In this document: piece after piece, positions 1-7,911 of the stretch | Layout: each line of letters starts with the position of its first letter | Position numbering within the stretch: the stretch's first letter is position 1 | Assembly: GCF_010731875.1 (NCBI RefSeq) | Contig: NZ_AP022595.1 | Coordinates: 3,472,001 to 3,536,000 of the forward strand | DNA: 64,000 nt | Direction of reading: 5' to 3' | DNA from: Mycolicibacterium sarraceniae | GTDB taxonomy: Bacteria; Actinomycetota; Actinomycetes; Mycobacteriales; Mycobacteriaceae | Made by a program: the position numbers and the translations under genes | The notes under the pieces: generated by a model | Database searches by the model: none | Told to the model about the DNA's origin: nothing | Seen by the model: the letters and a program-made list of their open reading frames with translations, nothing else

Positions 1-1
1 A

Positions 2-484
2 TACCCGGCCGGCGGGGTGTCCGCTGAAGCGGTGCAGGAGATCCGGCGCATCAAGGCCCGGGTGGATGCCGAGCGGCTGCCGCGTGGCGCCGATCCCAAT
101 ACCCACACCAAGCTCGGTCGCGGCGGGTTGGCTGACGTGGAATGGACCGTGCAGCTGCTGCAACTGCGTCATGCCCACAACGTGCCGTCGCTGCACAACA
201 CCTCGACACTGCAGACGCTGGACGCCATAGGTGCGGCCGAACTATTGGGCGAGGATGATGTCGACCTGCTGCGCCAGGCCTGGTTGACGGCGACCAGTGC
301 GCGCAACGCGCTGGTGCTGGTGCGCGGCAAACCGACCGACCAGCTGCCCGGCCCGGGGCGTCAGCTCAATACGGTCGCGGTGGCGGCAGGTTGGCATAAC
401 GAAGACGGTAGCGAGTTCCTGGACAACTATCTGCGGGTGACCCGGCGCGCGAAAGCCGTTGTGCTCAAGGTTTTCGGAGGTTAG
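2..484 (+). CDS. glnE: Glutamine synthetase adenylyltransferase/deadenylylase, C-terminal part (5' end outside window)
   Basis: The frame is open from the first bases of the window to the TAG at 482-484, so this is the 3' end of a longer gene. The roughly 160 visible residues include [19 protein letters not shown], the conserved G-L-x-D-[VI]-E-x-x-x-Q signature of the second nucleotidyltransferase domain, followed by the helical C-terminus. GlnE adenylylates and deadenylylates glutamine synthetase in response to nitrogen status. Its target glnA1 lies about 7.7 kb downstream on the opposite strand with its modifiable tyrosine intact. In M. tuberculosis the two genes are neighbours; here an accessory block separates them. 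The identity is secure; only the fragment is visible. Confidence 0.93.
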   Translation, partial: YPAGGVSAEAVQEIRRIKARVDAERLPRGADPNTHTKLGRGGLADVEWTVQLLQLRHAHNVPSLHNTSTLQTLDAIGAAELLGEDDVDLLRQAWLTATSARNALVLVRGKPTDQLPGPGRQLNTVAVAAGWHNEDGSEFLDNYLRVTRRAKAVVLKVFGG

Positions 485-489
485 GCGGC

Positions 490-1113
490 GTGGACTTCGA
501 CTGGGGCGTCATCAGCGCCGACGAGCACGACCGGATCGGTGCGCTGCACGAGCCGCTGGCCGAGGCGATACGCAGGCTCGTCGACGCCAGCCTGCACAGC
601 GGCGCCGACGCGGAGACAATCATGGCGGCCCGGCAGACCATCGACGAGGTCACCGAGATGCTCGAGCGCACACCGACTGACCGGCCGCGGGTACTGCGGC
701 ACGAGGGCACCGGCTTGCCGGTGGTGTGGCGCAACCCCGCTGTGGGACGGCACAATCCACTGGCCCCGCCAATGGAGACCCATCATGACGAGGGCCGGGT
801 GTGGACGGAGTTCACATTGGGGTCGGTCTACGAGGGGCCGCCCGGTCTGGTGCACGGTGGCATCTGCGCGCTGCTGCTCGATCAGCTTCTCGGTGAGGTT
901 GCGACCAGGCAGCTGAGCAAGCCCAAGTTCACCGGCACGATCACGCTGAAGTACCTGCGCGGCACACCGCTGGGCCCCTTGCGCGGCGAGGCGTGGGTCG
1001 AGGGGCACGAGGGTTACAAGACATATGCGCGCGGATTTCTGCGCGACGCACAGGGAATCACCGTAGAAGCAGAAGGAGTTTTCATTATGCCGGCGTGGGC
1101 GAGGGATGCATGA
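490..1113 (+). CDS. PaaI/hotdog-fold thioesterase family protein
   Basis: 207 aa with a GTG start 5 nt after the glnE stop, so probably co-transcribed with it. The C-terminal 120 residues look like a hotdog acyl-CoA thioesterase domain: GPPGLVHGGICALLLDQLLG carries the typical H-G-G followed by an Asp in the long helix, then strand-forming segments (TITLKYLRGTPLG, YARGFLRDAQG). The N-terminal ~85 residues are helical and charged. It would hydrolyse an acyl-CoA or similar thioester in the cytoplasm; the substrate cannot be read from sequence. Its stop overlaps the next start in an ATGA, suggesting translational coupling to the following oxidoreductase. Confidence 0.8.
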   Translation: MDFDWGVISADEHDRIGALHEPLAEAIRRLVDASLHSGADAETIMAARQTIDEVTEMLERTPTDRPRVLRHEGTGLPVVWRNPAVGRHNPLAPPMETHHDEGRVWTEFTLGSVYEGPPGLVHGGICALLLDQLLGEVATRQLSKPKFTGTITLKYLRGTPLGPLRGEAWVEGHEGYKTYARGFLRDAQGITVEAEGVFIMPAWARDA

Positions 1114-1970
1114 AGTTCTATGTCAGCGTTGCGTTCCTGGAGACCAGCGAGATCATCGAGATCGCCAAGGCCGCCGATGATTTGGGCTATGAAGGTCTCG
1201 GCATCCCCGATCACGTGGTGAACCTGGAAACCCTGGCCACCCCATACCCATACACCAAGAACGGCGAGCGGCGCTGGCAGCCGTTCACCGACTGGCCAGA
1301 CCCGTGGGTGCTGGTCGGTGCGCTGGCTCAGGCCACAAGTGAGATCAAGTTCGTGACGACGGTCTACATCCCGGGGATGCGCGACCCGTACTCTGCCGCC
1401 AAATCGATTGGCACCGCGGCCTATCTGGCCAACGGCCGGGTGGAACTCGGCATCGGCGTCGGCTGGTGTGAGGAAGAGTTCACGCTGATGGGCCAGCAGT
1501 TCGCCAAGCGCGGCAAGCGCACCGACGAGATGATCGAGTTGATGAGGGCGCTGTGGCAGCCAGGCTGGACGGAGTTCGACGGCGAGTTCTATCAGACCCC
1601 GCGGCTGGAGATGATGCCGACGCCGCCGCACATCCCGATCTACAGCGGGGGACTCTCCGATATCGCGCTGCGCAGGGCCGCAGGCCTGGACGGCTGGATC
1701 GGCGATCTGATCAGCCTGGACCAGGCCATTCTGCGGGTCGAGAAGCTGCGTGAGCTACGCGCCCAAAACGGTTTGACGATGGACGGTTTCGAGATCCTGA
1801 CACCGCTGACCGACGCCTTCACCATTCCGCACTACGAGCGGGCGGCGGCCGCGGGCATCACCGGGATCGTGACGATGCCGTGGATGTTCTACTCCGGGCC
1901 GGATGCTTCGCTGGCGGAGAAGATTGACGGAATGCGACGATTCCGTAAGGATCTGGCGTTGGACGCCTAA
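1110..1970 (+). CDS. LLM-class F420-dependent oxidoreductase (TIGR03619-like)
   Basis: 286 aa. I chose the ATG at 1110, which overlaps the previous stop as ATGA; an in-frame upstream extension to 993 lies inside the thioesterase gene. The protein is a luciferase-like TIM barrel: N-terminal KFYVSVAFLETSEI, then DLGYEGLGIPDHV, the typical NGRVELGIGVGWCEEEF segment around residue 110, and GWIGDL near residue 195. Such proteins transfer hydride between cofactor F420 (sometimes flavin) and small organic substrates; mycobacteria have many and most are uncharacterised. Coupling to the thioesterase suggests a shared minor lipid or xenobiotic pathway (inference). The 280 bases after its stop, up to 2250, show nothing recognisable. 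Confidence 0.82.
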   Translation: MKFYVSVAFLETSEIIEIAKAADDLGYEGLGIPDHVVNLETLATPYPYTKNGERRWQPFTDWPDPWVLVGALAQATSEIKFVTTVYIPGMRDPYSAAKSIGTAAYLANGRVELGIGVGWCEEEFTLMGQQFAKRGKRTDEMIELMRALWQPGWTEFDGEFYQTPRLEMMPTPPHIPIYSGGLSDIALRRAAGLDGWIGDLISLDQAILRVEKLRELRAQNGLTMDGFEILTPLTDAFTIPHYERAAAAGITGIVTMPWMFYSGPDASLAEKIDGMRRFRKDLALDA

Positions 1971-2250
1971 TTGTTCACGGGTTGCAGCAGGTGCAGTGCC
2001 GTGGGTCGGTGACTGACAAATGCTGCAGGGCAAGCCGCCCTTAGTGTCGATGTGGCCGAATCCCGTTGTGCCGCAGCTCGGTCAGGCGGGAAAGAGCCGC
2101 TTTGCGAGACTCCGACCCAAGCGGGTCAGGATGATTCGTCGGCTGGGGTTGTGATGGGCGCGCAAGTCGGGCTCGACGACCGCGGTGTCGTCCGGTGAGC
2201 TGCTTACCGTCCGGCCGACCGCGATCAATGCTCCGCGGTAGGGGTGAGCA

Positions 2251-2547
2251 TCAGGCTGACCCGTCGGTGCCCGCAGGTTCATGAAGCACCGCCAGGATCT
2301 CGCCGATGTGATGACCGCGTTCCACGGGGTGCCGCAACGGGCGGTCGGCTCGGATCCGGTAGTAGTTGCGCCGGCCTTCCCGTAACCGATCCAGGTAACC
2401 GGCTGAGACCAGGTCGCTGACGATGCGTTGCGCCGCACGCTCGGTGACTCCGACCCGTTCGGCGACGTCGCGCAGCCGGATCCCGGGGTCGCGGGCGATG
2501 CACAGCAGGGTGTGAGCGTGGTTGGTCAAGAACGTCCACTCCGCCAT
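2251..2547 (-). CDS. Winged helix-turn-helix transcriptional regulator (MarR/ArsR-like)
   Basis: 98 aa, ATG start. A single compact winged-helix domain: TFLTNHAHTLLCIARDPGIR (helix 1), LRDVAERVGVTERAAQRIV (helix-turn-helix, about residues 25-45), SDLVSAGYLDRLREGRRNYY (recognition helix end and wing with the basic RRNYYRI hairpin). No ligand or metal domain is visible, only a short tail. It is transcribed divergently from the dab operon with 116 bp between the start codons, so it is the obvious candidate regulator of dabB-dabA-PII-carbonic anhydrase (inference from position). The length is usual for this type of one-domain regulator. Confidence 0.78.
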   Translation of the reverse strand: MAEWTFLTNHAHTLLCIARDPGIRLRDVAERVGVTERAAQRIVSDLVSAGYLDRLREGRRNYYRIRADRPLRHPVERGHHIGEILAVLHEPAGTDGSA

Positions 2548-2635
2548 ACCGGAATTTTAGTTCCCCAATAGCAAGACAGGAAATGCGCCGCGCCCGGCGA
2601 TCATCGACACACATGCGATTCATAATTCCAGAAGC

Positions 2636-2664
2636 TTGACACACGTTATACAATACACGTAATT
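2636..2664 (+). promoter_or_regulatory. Candidate promoter/operator of the dab operon
   Basis: The intergenic DNA contains an AT-rich island unusual for the region. TATACAAT at 2647-2654 is a good -10 candidate, which would start transcription near 2661 and leave almost no leader before the TTG at 2664 or the ATG at 2673. A TTGACA lies at 2636-2641 but is too close to that -10 to be its -35. A direct repeat ACACGT occurs at 2641-2646 and 2655-2660, centred on the -10, and could be where the divergent regulator binds. No Shine-Dalgarno sequence is visible. All of this is pattern inference. Confidence 0.4.
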
Positions 2665-4202
2665 TGCGTCGCATGTTGAGCATCTCAAGCGCCGGCCTGA
2701 TGGCAATGCTGGTGGTGCCGGCGGCGATGGCGCTGGGTGCGGGCACCTTCGGCTCGCGGCACTCCCGGGCATGGGGCCGGGCAGGTGCTCTGACCGCCGG
2801 ACTGGGGTTCCTCGGAGCCTGCGCCATGGCCGTCCAAGCCGCGAGTGGAACGCCCGCCTCGGCCACGGTCGCCGGGCTCGTCGTGTCGGCCGATCGCCTT
2901 GCGGCAGTGCTGTTGTTGCTGGTGTTCGGGGTCAGCTCGGTGGTCCAAGCCTTCGCGGTCCGCTATCTCGCCGGTGATCCGCGGGCCGCCTGGTTCACCG
3001 TGGGGGCGTCCCTGTTGACGTCGGCCTCGGCCGGGCTGGTCACGTCCGCGACCCTGGTGGGCCTGGCCGCAAGCTGGACCGTCGCCGGCGTCGCGCTCTG
3101 CCTGCTGCTCGGCATGTACTGGCACCTTCCCGCGGCACGAGACGGGGTACGACGGACCGCGACCGCGTTCCTGATCGGCGATCTCGTGCTGTGGACGGCA
3201 GTGGGCATCTCCACCGCGCGCTGGGGTGCGATCGACCTGCGCACCCTCGGTGCCGACCGACCCGACGGGCCATTGCTGCCGGTGATCGCCGGCCTGATCG
3301 TGGTGGCCGCGCTGTCCCGGTCGGCCCAGATTCCCTTTCATCGATGGCTGCCCGCCACCCTTGCGGCACCCACCCCGGTGTCCGCGCTGCTGCACGCCGG
3401 CGTGGTCAACGCCGGTGGCATCCTCCTGGTGCGGCTGGCCCCCCTGGTCACCGGTGAACTCGCCCGCGGACTGACGATCACCGCCGGCGCTCTCACCATG
3501 GTCTACGCGACGGTGATCATGCTGGTGAAGCCCGACATCAAAGGCGCACTGGCGAATTCGACCATGGCGCAGATGGGCTTCATGATCCTCACCTGCGGAC
3601 TGGGGCTGTGGGGCGCGACGGTCTTTCACCTCGTCGCGCACGGGTTCTACAAGGCCACGCTGTTCCTGTCCTCAGGTTCGGCGATCGCCCAGCGGCGACG
3701 CGCAGCTTCGCGCCCGCCGATGCCCGCTATCACTGCCCGGCGGCGCGCGCTCAGCGTGGCCGCCGCGGTCGCGCTGCCGGCCATCGCCCTGTACGCGGCC
3801 GTCCGGGTGATCCCCCTGACTGTCGGCGACCACACCGCCGAACCGGCGTTGCTGATCTTCGCGTGGGCCACCGGCGCGGCCGCCACGTGGGGCTGGTTGG
3901 CGCGGCGTCGCAGCATCGGTGCCGCCCTCTCGGCCGCGGCGGTGCTGCTGCCGGTCGCCCTGGCCTACCGCGCGTTGGTGGCCGCGGTCAGCGGATTCCT
4001 TGCTCCCGCACTGCCTGCCGAGGCGGCACCGGCCGCGCTTGCTTGGCTGGTCACCGGCACCGCCTGCGCGGTACTGGCCGGTCTGGCGGTGCTGCGGTGG
4101 ATGCCCGCGACCGTGCTGCACCGCGCCGTGTATGCGCGAGCCATCAGTGCCGGCCATCTCCAGATGCCGGTGCTCGCTCAACCGAAAGGAGTACGTTCAT
4201 GA
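2664..4202 (+). CDS. dabB: DabB: proton-conducting subunit of the DAB inorganic-carbon accumulation complex (NuoL/MrpA-like)
   Basis: 512 aa from the TTG at 2664; the ATG at 2673, three codons later, is an equally good start. About 13 hydrophobic segments. The middle carries hallmarks of the proton-translocating complex I/Mrp family: IPFHRWLPATLAAPTPVSAL (with the following LLHAG), and a lysine-containing KPDIKGALANSTMAQMGFM helix, then HLVAHGFYKATLF. The length fits DabB rather than full NuoL (over 600 aa). DabB energises the DAB complex by ion flow while DabA hydrates CO2, trapping bicarbonate (known from Halothiobacillus and homologous pairs). It overlaps dabA by ATGA. The pairing with dabA makes the assignment much stronger than NuoL similarity alone; no other complex I genes are nearby. 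Confidence 0.9.
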   Translation: MRRMLSISSAGLMAMLVVPAAMALGAGTFGSRHSRAWGRAGALTAGLGFLGACAMAVQAASGTPASATVAGLVVSADRLAAVLLLLVFGVSSVVQAFAVRYLAGDPRAAWFTVGASLLTSASAGLVTSATLVGLAASWTVAGVALCLLLGMYWHLPAARDGVRRTATAFLIGDLVLWTAVGISTARWGAIDLRTLGADRPDGPLLPVIAGLIVVAALSRSAQIPFHRWLPATLAAPTPVSALLHAGVVNAGGILLVRLAPLVTGELARGLTITAGALTMVYATVIMLVKPDIKGALANSTMAQMGFMILTCGLGLWGATVFHLVAHGFYKATLFLSSGSAIAQRRRAASRPPMPAITARRRALSVAAAVALPAIALYAAVRVIPLTVGDHTAEPALLIFAWATGAAATWGWLARRRSIGAALSAAAVLLPVALAYRALVAAVSGFLAPALPAEAAPAALAWLVTGTACAVLAGLAVLRWMPATVLHRAVYARAISAGHLQMPVLAQPKGVRS

Positions 4203-6745
4203 CCCACTCTGACGCCCAACGCGCTCGGCTGCGCAGTGACGTCGCGATCGCAGCGCGGGTGTTGCCCACCCACTATCCGCTGGAGACGTTCATCGCGGTC
4301 AACCCGCTGGCCGGTCTGGAGGGCATGCCCTTCGAGCTGGCGATCCGGCGGGCTGGCGACCTGTACGGCATGCCGGGCACTCTGCCGCTTCACACCTTCC
4401 GCAATCTGCACATGGCGGGCCGGATAACCGACGCCGACCTGGATGCGGCGTTGCTGCGCCGTTACCCCAACCTCGGCGCGGCGCCCGCACTGAGCCTGGG
4501 TGCGCTGGAGGTCACTGCGCTGGAACTGATGAGGGCCGATCTGCTGTGCGGCACCGGGGCACCGGAACCACTGCGGCGGTCCCGAATTCGGTCCGAGCAG
4601 CACGCCCCGCGGCTCGCGGCCAGTGTCGACGACCAGGCGGCCAAATGGTGCTCGGCCTTCTTTGGGTACGGCGCGTGGCCGATGCCCGGCCGGGAGGACG
4701 GCTTCTACGCCGCCTGGCGTGCCCTGGCTGCCGGGGACCCCACCCTCAAGCGCAGAGTCCGGGCGCGGTTGCGCGGGACGGCACCGCGGCCCGACGACGC
4801 GGTACTGGCGGCCTTGTCCGCGCTGGACGTCGGGGACTCGGCTCGGATCGCCTACCTGCAGGCGCACCTGACCCGCCTGCCCGGCTGGGCAGCGCACATT
4901 CAGTGGTGCGCGGGCCGGGGCGCCGGGATCGACCTTCTGCAGTACCTCGCGATGCGGCTGGCCTACGAGACTGCCCTGCTGGCCGGTCATCGCGCCGCCG
5001 CCGTCGAGCAGATCCCGGCGCCGCTGCCCTCGGCGCGGGAACGGGCCACTCATCTCGAGCGGGTGTGGGGGTTGACCGCCGTCACCGACCAGCAACGCGC
5101 CGCTGCCGCGAGGGTGCTCTCGGCCCTGCCGGTGACGGCACGAGACATGCTGTGGCAGAACGCGTTCGAGGGTAGCTACCGGGATCAGCTGCTGGTCGGA
5201 CTGGAGCGCAGCGGTGCATCCGGCAGCGCCGGGCCGGTGCATACCCAATTGGTGACCTGCATCGACACCCGATCGGAGGGGCTGCGCCGCCACCTGGAGT
5301 CACTCGGGGGCTACCAGTCCCTCGGCTTCGCCGGGTTCTTCGCGGTCGCCATCCGCTTCTCGGACCTGCTCGGGGGAACCCCCAGCGACCTCTGCCCGGT
5401 ACTTATCGCGCCAAGCCACGACATCCGGGAAACATCCGCACCGCACACCGCCGAACAGGCGGCGAGGCGAGTGTCAGGGGTCCTGCGCCTGGCCGGTGCC
5501 GAGTCGGCATTCCACGCCGCCAAAGAGGCGCTGGCCGCACCTTTCGTGCTGGCCGAGGTGTCCGGCTGGGCTTCGGCTCCGCTGTCGGTGGCCAAGACAC
5601 TGGCGCCTGCGGCCAGCGGCGGCATCCGCAACCGTCTGCACCGCCTGATGGTGCCCGATGCTCCCACCGTGCTGAACGTCGACGCCATACCGCTGGCCGA
5701 GCGGGCCCTGTTCGCGCAGGTGGCGCTCACCACCATGGGGCTGGTCAGCGGGTTCGGCCGCCTGGTGGTCTTCGCCGGACACGGCAGCTCGACCGAGAAC
5801 AATCCCTACCAGGCGGCGCTGGACTGCGGTGCCTGCGGGGGACAGCCGGGAGGTCCCAACGCCCGGACGGCAGCGATGATCCTCAACCAGCCCCAGGTGC
5901 GGGAGGAACTGCGGGCGGTGGGAATCGACATCCCCGACAGCACGTATTTCCTGGCCGCACAACACGACACCGCGACAGATCAGGTCGCGATTCTCGATCG
6001 GCACTTGATCCCGCCGGATCACTACGGGGATGTTGAGCGGCTCGGCGCCGACCTGGTCCGCGCCGGTAGCGAGCTGGCAGCCGAGCGCTGCGCGACGCTG
6101 CCCGGCGCGCGGCGCGGCCTCACACCGCGACGGGCGGCCCGCCACGTTGCGGCCAGGTCACTCGACTGGGCCCAGGTCTATCCCGAGTGGGGGCTGGCCG
6201 GCAACGCCGCCTTCATCGTCGCCCCCCGCGACGTCACCGCCGGCCTGGATCTGAAGCGCCGTACCTTCCTGCACTCCTACCGGGCTGACGTCGACAAGGA
6301 CGGCACCGCACTGGAGACCATCCTCACCGCGCCGCTGGTGGTCGCGCAGTGGATCAACTGCCAGTACTACTTCTCGACGGTCGCCCCGGAGGTATTCGGG
6401 GCAGGCACCAAGACTGTCCACAACGTGGTCGGCACCGCGGGGGTGATCACCGGGTACAGCGGCGATCTACGCCTCGGCTTGCCCTGGCAATCGCTGGCCG
6501 ACGGGTACCAGCTGCGGCACGAACCGCTTCGGCTGCTGGCCGCGATCCAGGCGCCGCTGACCCGGATCGACATGATCGTCGAGCGCAACCCGATCCTGGA
6601 AGATCTGTTCGGCAACGACTGGGTCGCGGTGGCCGCCCGGGCGGACGGCAACGCGCCATGGCACCGATGGAGTCGCTGCGGTTGGCGGCCCTGGTTCGAA
6701 TCCGATTCCACACCAACAATTCTCGATGAGGAGATGGCGTCATGA
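4199..6745 (+). CDS. dabA: DabA: cytoplasmic carbonic-anhydrase-like subunit of the DAB complex (UPF0753/DUF2309)
   Basis: 848 aa. The ATG at 4199 overlaps the dabB stop and follows a strong ribosome site (AAAGGAG, 4183-4189); the frame is open further upstream but only antisense-like inside dabB. N-terminal HYPLETFIAVNPLAGLEGMP is typical of the family. The beta-carbonic-anhydrase-like zinc site is intact: Cys354 and Asp356 with Arg358 in VTCIDTRSEG, His528 in FAGHGSSTENNP, and Cys543 in LDCGACGGQPGG. The His-to-Cys spacing of 15 matches the characterised Halothiobacillus DabA (C351, D353, H524, C539). C-terminal YFSTVAPEVFGAGTKTVHNV is also conserved. DabA hydrates CO2 on the cytoplasmic side, coupled to DabB. 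It overlaps the next gene by ATGA. Confidence 0.93.
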   Translation: MTHSDAQRARLRSDVAIAARVLPTHYPLETFIAVNPLAGLEGMPFELAIRRAGDLYGMPGTLPLHTFRNLHMAGRITDADLDAALLRRYPNLGAAPALSLGALEVTALELMRADLLCGTGAPEPLRRSRIRSEQHAPRLAASVDDQAAKWCSAFFGYGAWPMPGREDGFYAAWRALAAGDPTLKRRVRARLRGTAPRPDDAVLAALSALDVGDSARIAYLQAHLTRLPGWAAHIQWCAGRGAGIDLLQYLAMRLAYETALLAGHRAAAVEQIPAPLPSARERATHLERVWGLTAVTDQQRAAAARVLSALPVTARDMLWQNAFEGSYRDQLLVGLERSGASGSAGPVHTQLVTCIDTRSEGLRRHLESLGGYQSLGFAGFFAVAIRFSDLLGGTPSDLCPVLIAPSHDIRETSAPHTAEQAARRVSGVLRLAGAESAFHAAKEALAAPFVLAEVSGWASAPLSVAKTLAPAASGGIRNRLHRLMVPDAPTVLNVDAIPLAERALFAQVALTTMGLVSGFGRLVVFAGHGSSTENNPYQAALDCGACGGQPGGPNARTAAMILNQPQVREELRAVGIDIPDSTYFLAAQHDTATDQVAILDRHLIPPDHYGDVERLGADLVRAGSELAAERCATLPGARRGLTPRRAARHVAARSLDWAQVYPEWGLAGNAAFIVAPRDVTAGLDLKRRTFLHSYRADVDKDGTALETILTAPLVVAQWINCQYYFSTVAPEVFGAGTKTVHNVVGTAGVITGYSGDLRLGLPWQSLADGYQLRHEPLRLLAAIQAPLTRIDMIVERNPILEDLFGNDWVAVAARADGNAPWHRWSRCGWRPWFESDSTPTILDEEMAS

Positions 6746-7065
6746 ACGTACCGACCCTGACCAAGATGATAAAGATCGAGGTGGTGGTCCCCGGAGGTGA
6801 CGCCTCGGCTGTCCGTGAGCTGATCCAAAGCGTCGGTGCCACCGGCTTCACCAGCCTGTCCGGCGTGTCGGGACTCGGACATCACGGCTACCGGCAGGGC
6901 CGGCTGCTGTTCAACCAGCAGGCGGCCCTGGAATTACTCATCACCGTGGTCCCGGAATCCAAAGCCGACGCGCTGCTGGCCGGTCTGCGGCCGCTGCTGG
7001 ACGCCTCGTCCGGGGTGATGTTCGTGACTGAAACCTACGTCAGTCGACCCGAGTACTTCAGCTGA
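6742..7065 (+). CDS. PII-like signalling protein encoded in the dab operon
   Basis: 107 aa; ATG overlaps the dabA stop (ATGA) after GAGGAG. The sequence fits the PII ferredoxin-like fold: strand KMIKIEVVVPGG, helix DASAVRELIQSVGATGFTSL, a T-loop-like stretch SGLGHHGYRQGR, strand LELLITVVPES, helix KADALLAGLRPLLD, and strand GVMFVTETYVSR. It lacks the Tyr-containing T-loop sequence and the C-terminal RTGERG of classical GlnB/GlnK, so it belongs with the divergent PII-like proteins that accompany inorganic-carbon transporters, for example SbtB with SbtA (family knowledge). By position it probably senses a nucleotide and/or bicarbonate and controls DabAB; the ligand is unknown. Confidence 0.75.
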   Translation: MNVPTLTKMIKIEVVVPGGDASAVRELIQSVGATGFTSLSGVSGLGHHGYRQGRLLFNQQAALELLITVVPESKADALLAGLRPLLDASSGVMFVTETYVSRPEYFS

Positions 7066-7096
7066 GAATGCACACCCACGAAGAAAGGGAAACACC

Positions 7097-7708
7097 ATGT
7101 CCGACCCTCTGATCGCTTGGCAGCGCCTGCGTGCTGGCAACGAGCTTTTCTTCGCCCCGGTCCGCGGTCGCCGCGGCGAGCCGGTTGTCGACCAGCCAAT
7201 CGCGGCGGTATTCCGTTGCGCCGACGCCCCAATCGGAAGCGAGATGGTTCTGGGCCAGAGCTGGGGTTCCCTGCTCGATGTCAGCACGTGGGGGCATGTG
7301 ATCGATGCCGGTGTCCTGGCCACGATGGAATACGCGGTCGAAACGCTCGAAGTGCCGCTGATCGTGGTGCTCGGCCACAACGAATGCGCAGCCATGCGCG
7401 CCGCGCTGCGGGCTTGGGATGAAGCGGTGATACCCGAAGGAGCCACCAGGACCGCTGTCCAACAGGCGCTGTCGTCGATCGTTCGGCGGGGTGCCGGCGC
7501 AGACTCCGTCGATACGGTCACCGCCGCGCATATCGTCGAGGTGGGTGTGGCGTTGCTGGAGCGCTCTCCCGTCATCGCTCGGCGCGTCGACGCCGGTCGA
7601 TGCGGGATCATTTGCACTGCAACAGATTGCAACAGCGGACTGTTGCGCACCCACGCCACCATCGGACCGGTCGGCGAAGCGCCCGACGACCTGCTGGAGT
7701 GCGTGTGA
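7097..7708 (+). CDS. Beta-class carbonic anhydrase with altered Asp-Arg pair
   Basis: 203 aa, ATG at 7097 behind AAGAAAGGGA, 31 nt after the PII-like gene, last gene of the dab operon. The beta-CA zinc ligands are all present: Cys41 in VFRCADAPIG, His94 and Cys97 in LGHNECAAM. Asp43 of the catalytic dyad is kept, but the usual C-x-D-S-R reads C-A-D-A-P: Pro45 replaces the arginine that holds Asp away from zinc. The rest resembles the mycobacterial enzyme (YAVETLEVPLIVVLGHNEC). It may interconvert CO2 and bicarbonate delivered by DabAB, or be a low-activity or structural relative. The fold is secure; activity is uncertain because of the missing Arg. Confidence 0.82.
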   Translation: MSDPLIAWQRLRAGNELFFAPVRGRRGEPVVDQPIAAVFRCADAPIGSEMVLGQSWGSLLDVSTWGHVIDAGVLATMEYAVETLEVPLIVVLGHNECAAMRAALRAWDEAVIPEGATRTAVQQALSSIVRRGAGADSVDTVTAAHIVEVGVALLERSPVIARRVDAGRCGIICTATDCNSGLLRTHATIGPVGEAPDDLLECV

Positions 7709-7911
7709 GGCTTACGATGAGCGGGATGATGGTCGCCGATGGGGCGCTGCGGGTCGGCGATCCGCTTTTCGGCCACCGTTGCATCGGTGCCGTCGACATC
7801 ACCGCGCAGGTGTGCCTCCGCACAGTGGTCGAACAACCCCCGCGGACGGGTTCGTAGCGGGTTCGGAATTTGTCGTCCTGCCAGACTTCACGTGCTTGAC
7901 AGCCATGCGGT
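7709..7911. other. Non-coding or degraded DNA between the dab operon and the doxX remnant
   Basis: With the doxX remnant and terminator it forms a gene-poor stretch of 437 bp (7709-8145). Short open frames exist on the plus strand (for example a 46-codon frame opening at the ATG at 7717) but none has a recognisable domain, a clear ribosome site, or codon use convincing enough to call a gene. I see no terminator directly after the carbonic anhydrase stop. Best read as decayed DNA at the edge of the accessory block. Confidence 0.4.

Noticed and set aside
2082..2438. A 118-codon minus-strand frame downstream of and overlapping the winged-helix gene
   Set aside because: No recognisable domain; it overlaps the better supported regulator in another frame.
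3608..4198. An open frame joining the dabB 3' region to dabA in the dabA frame, suggesting a longer DabA
   Set aside because: The upstream part is an out-of-frame reading of dabB and lacks family sequence; the ATG at 4199 has a strong ribosome site and gives a normal DabA.
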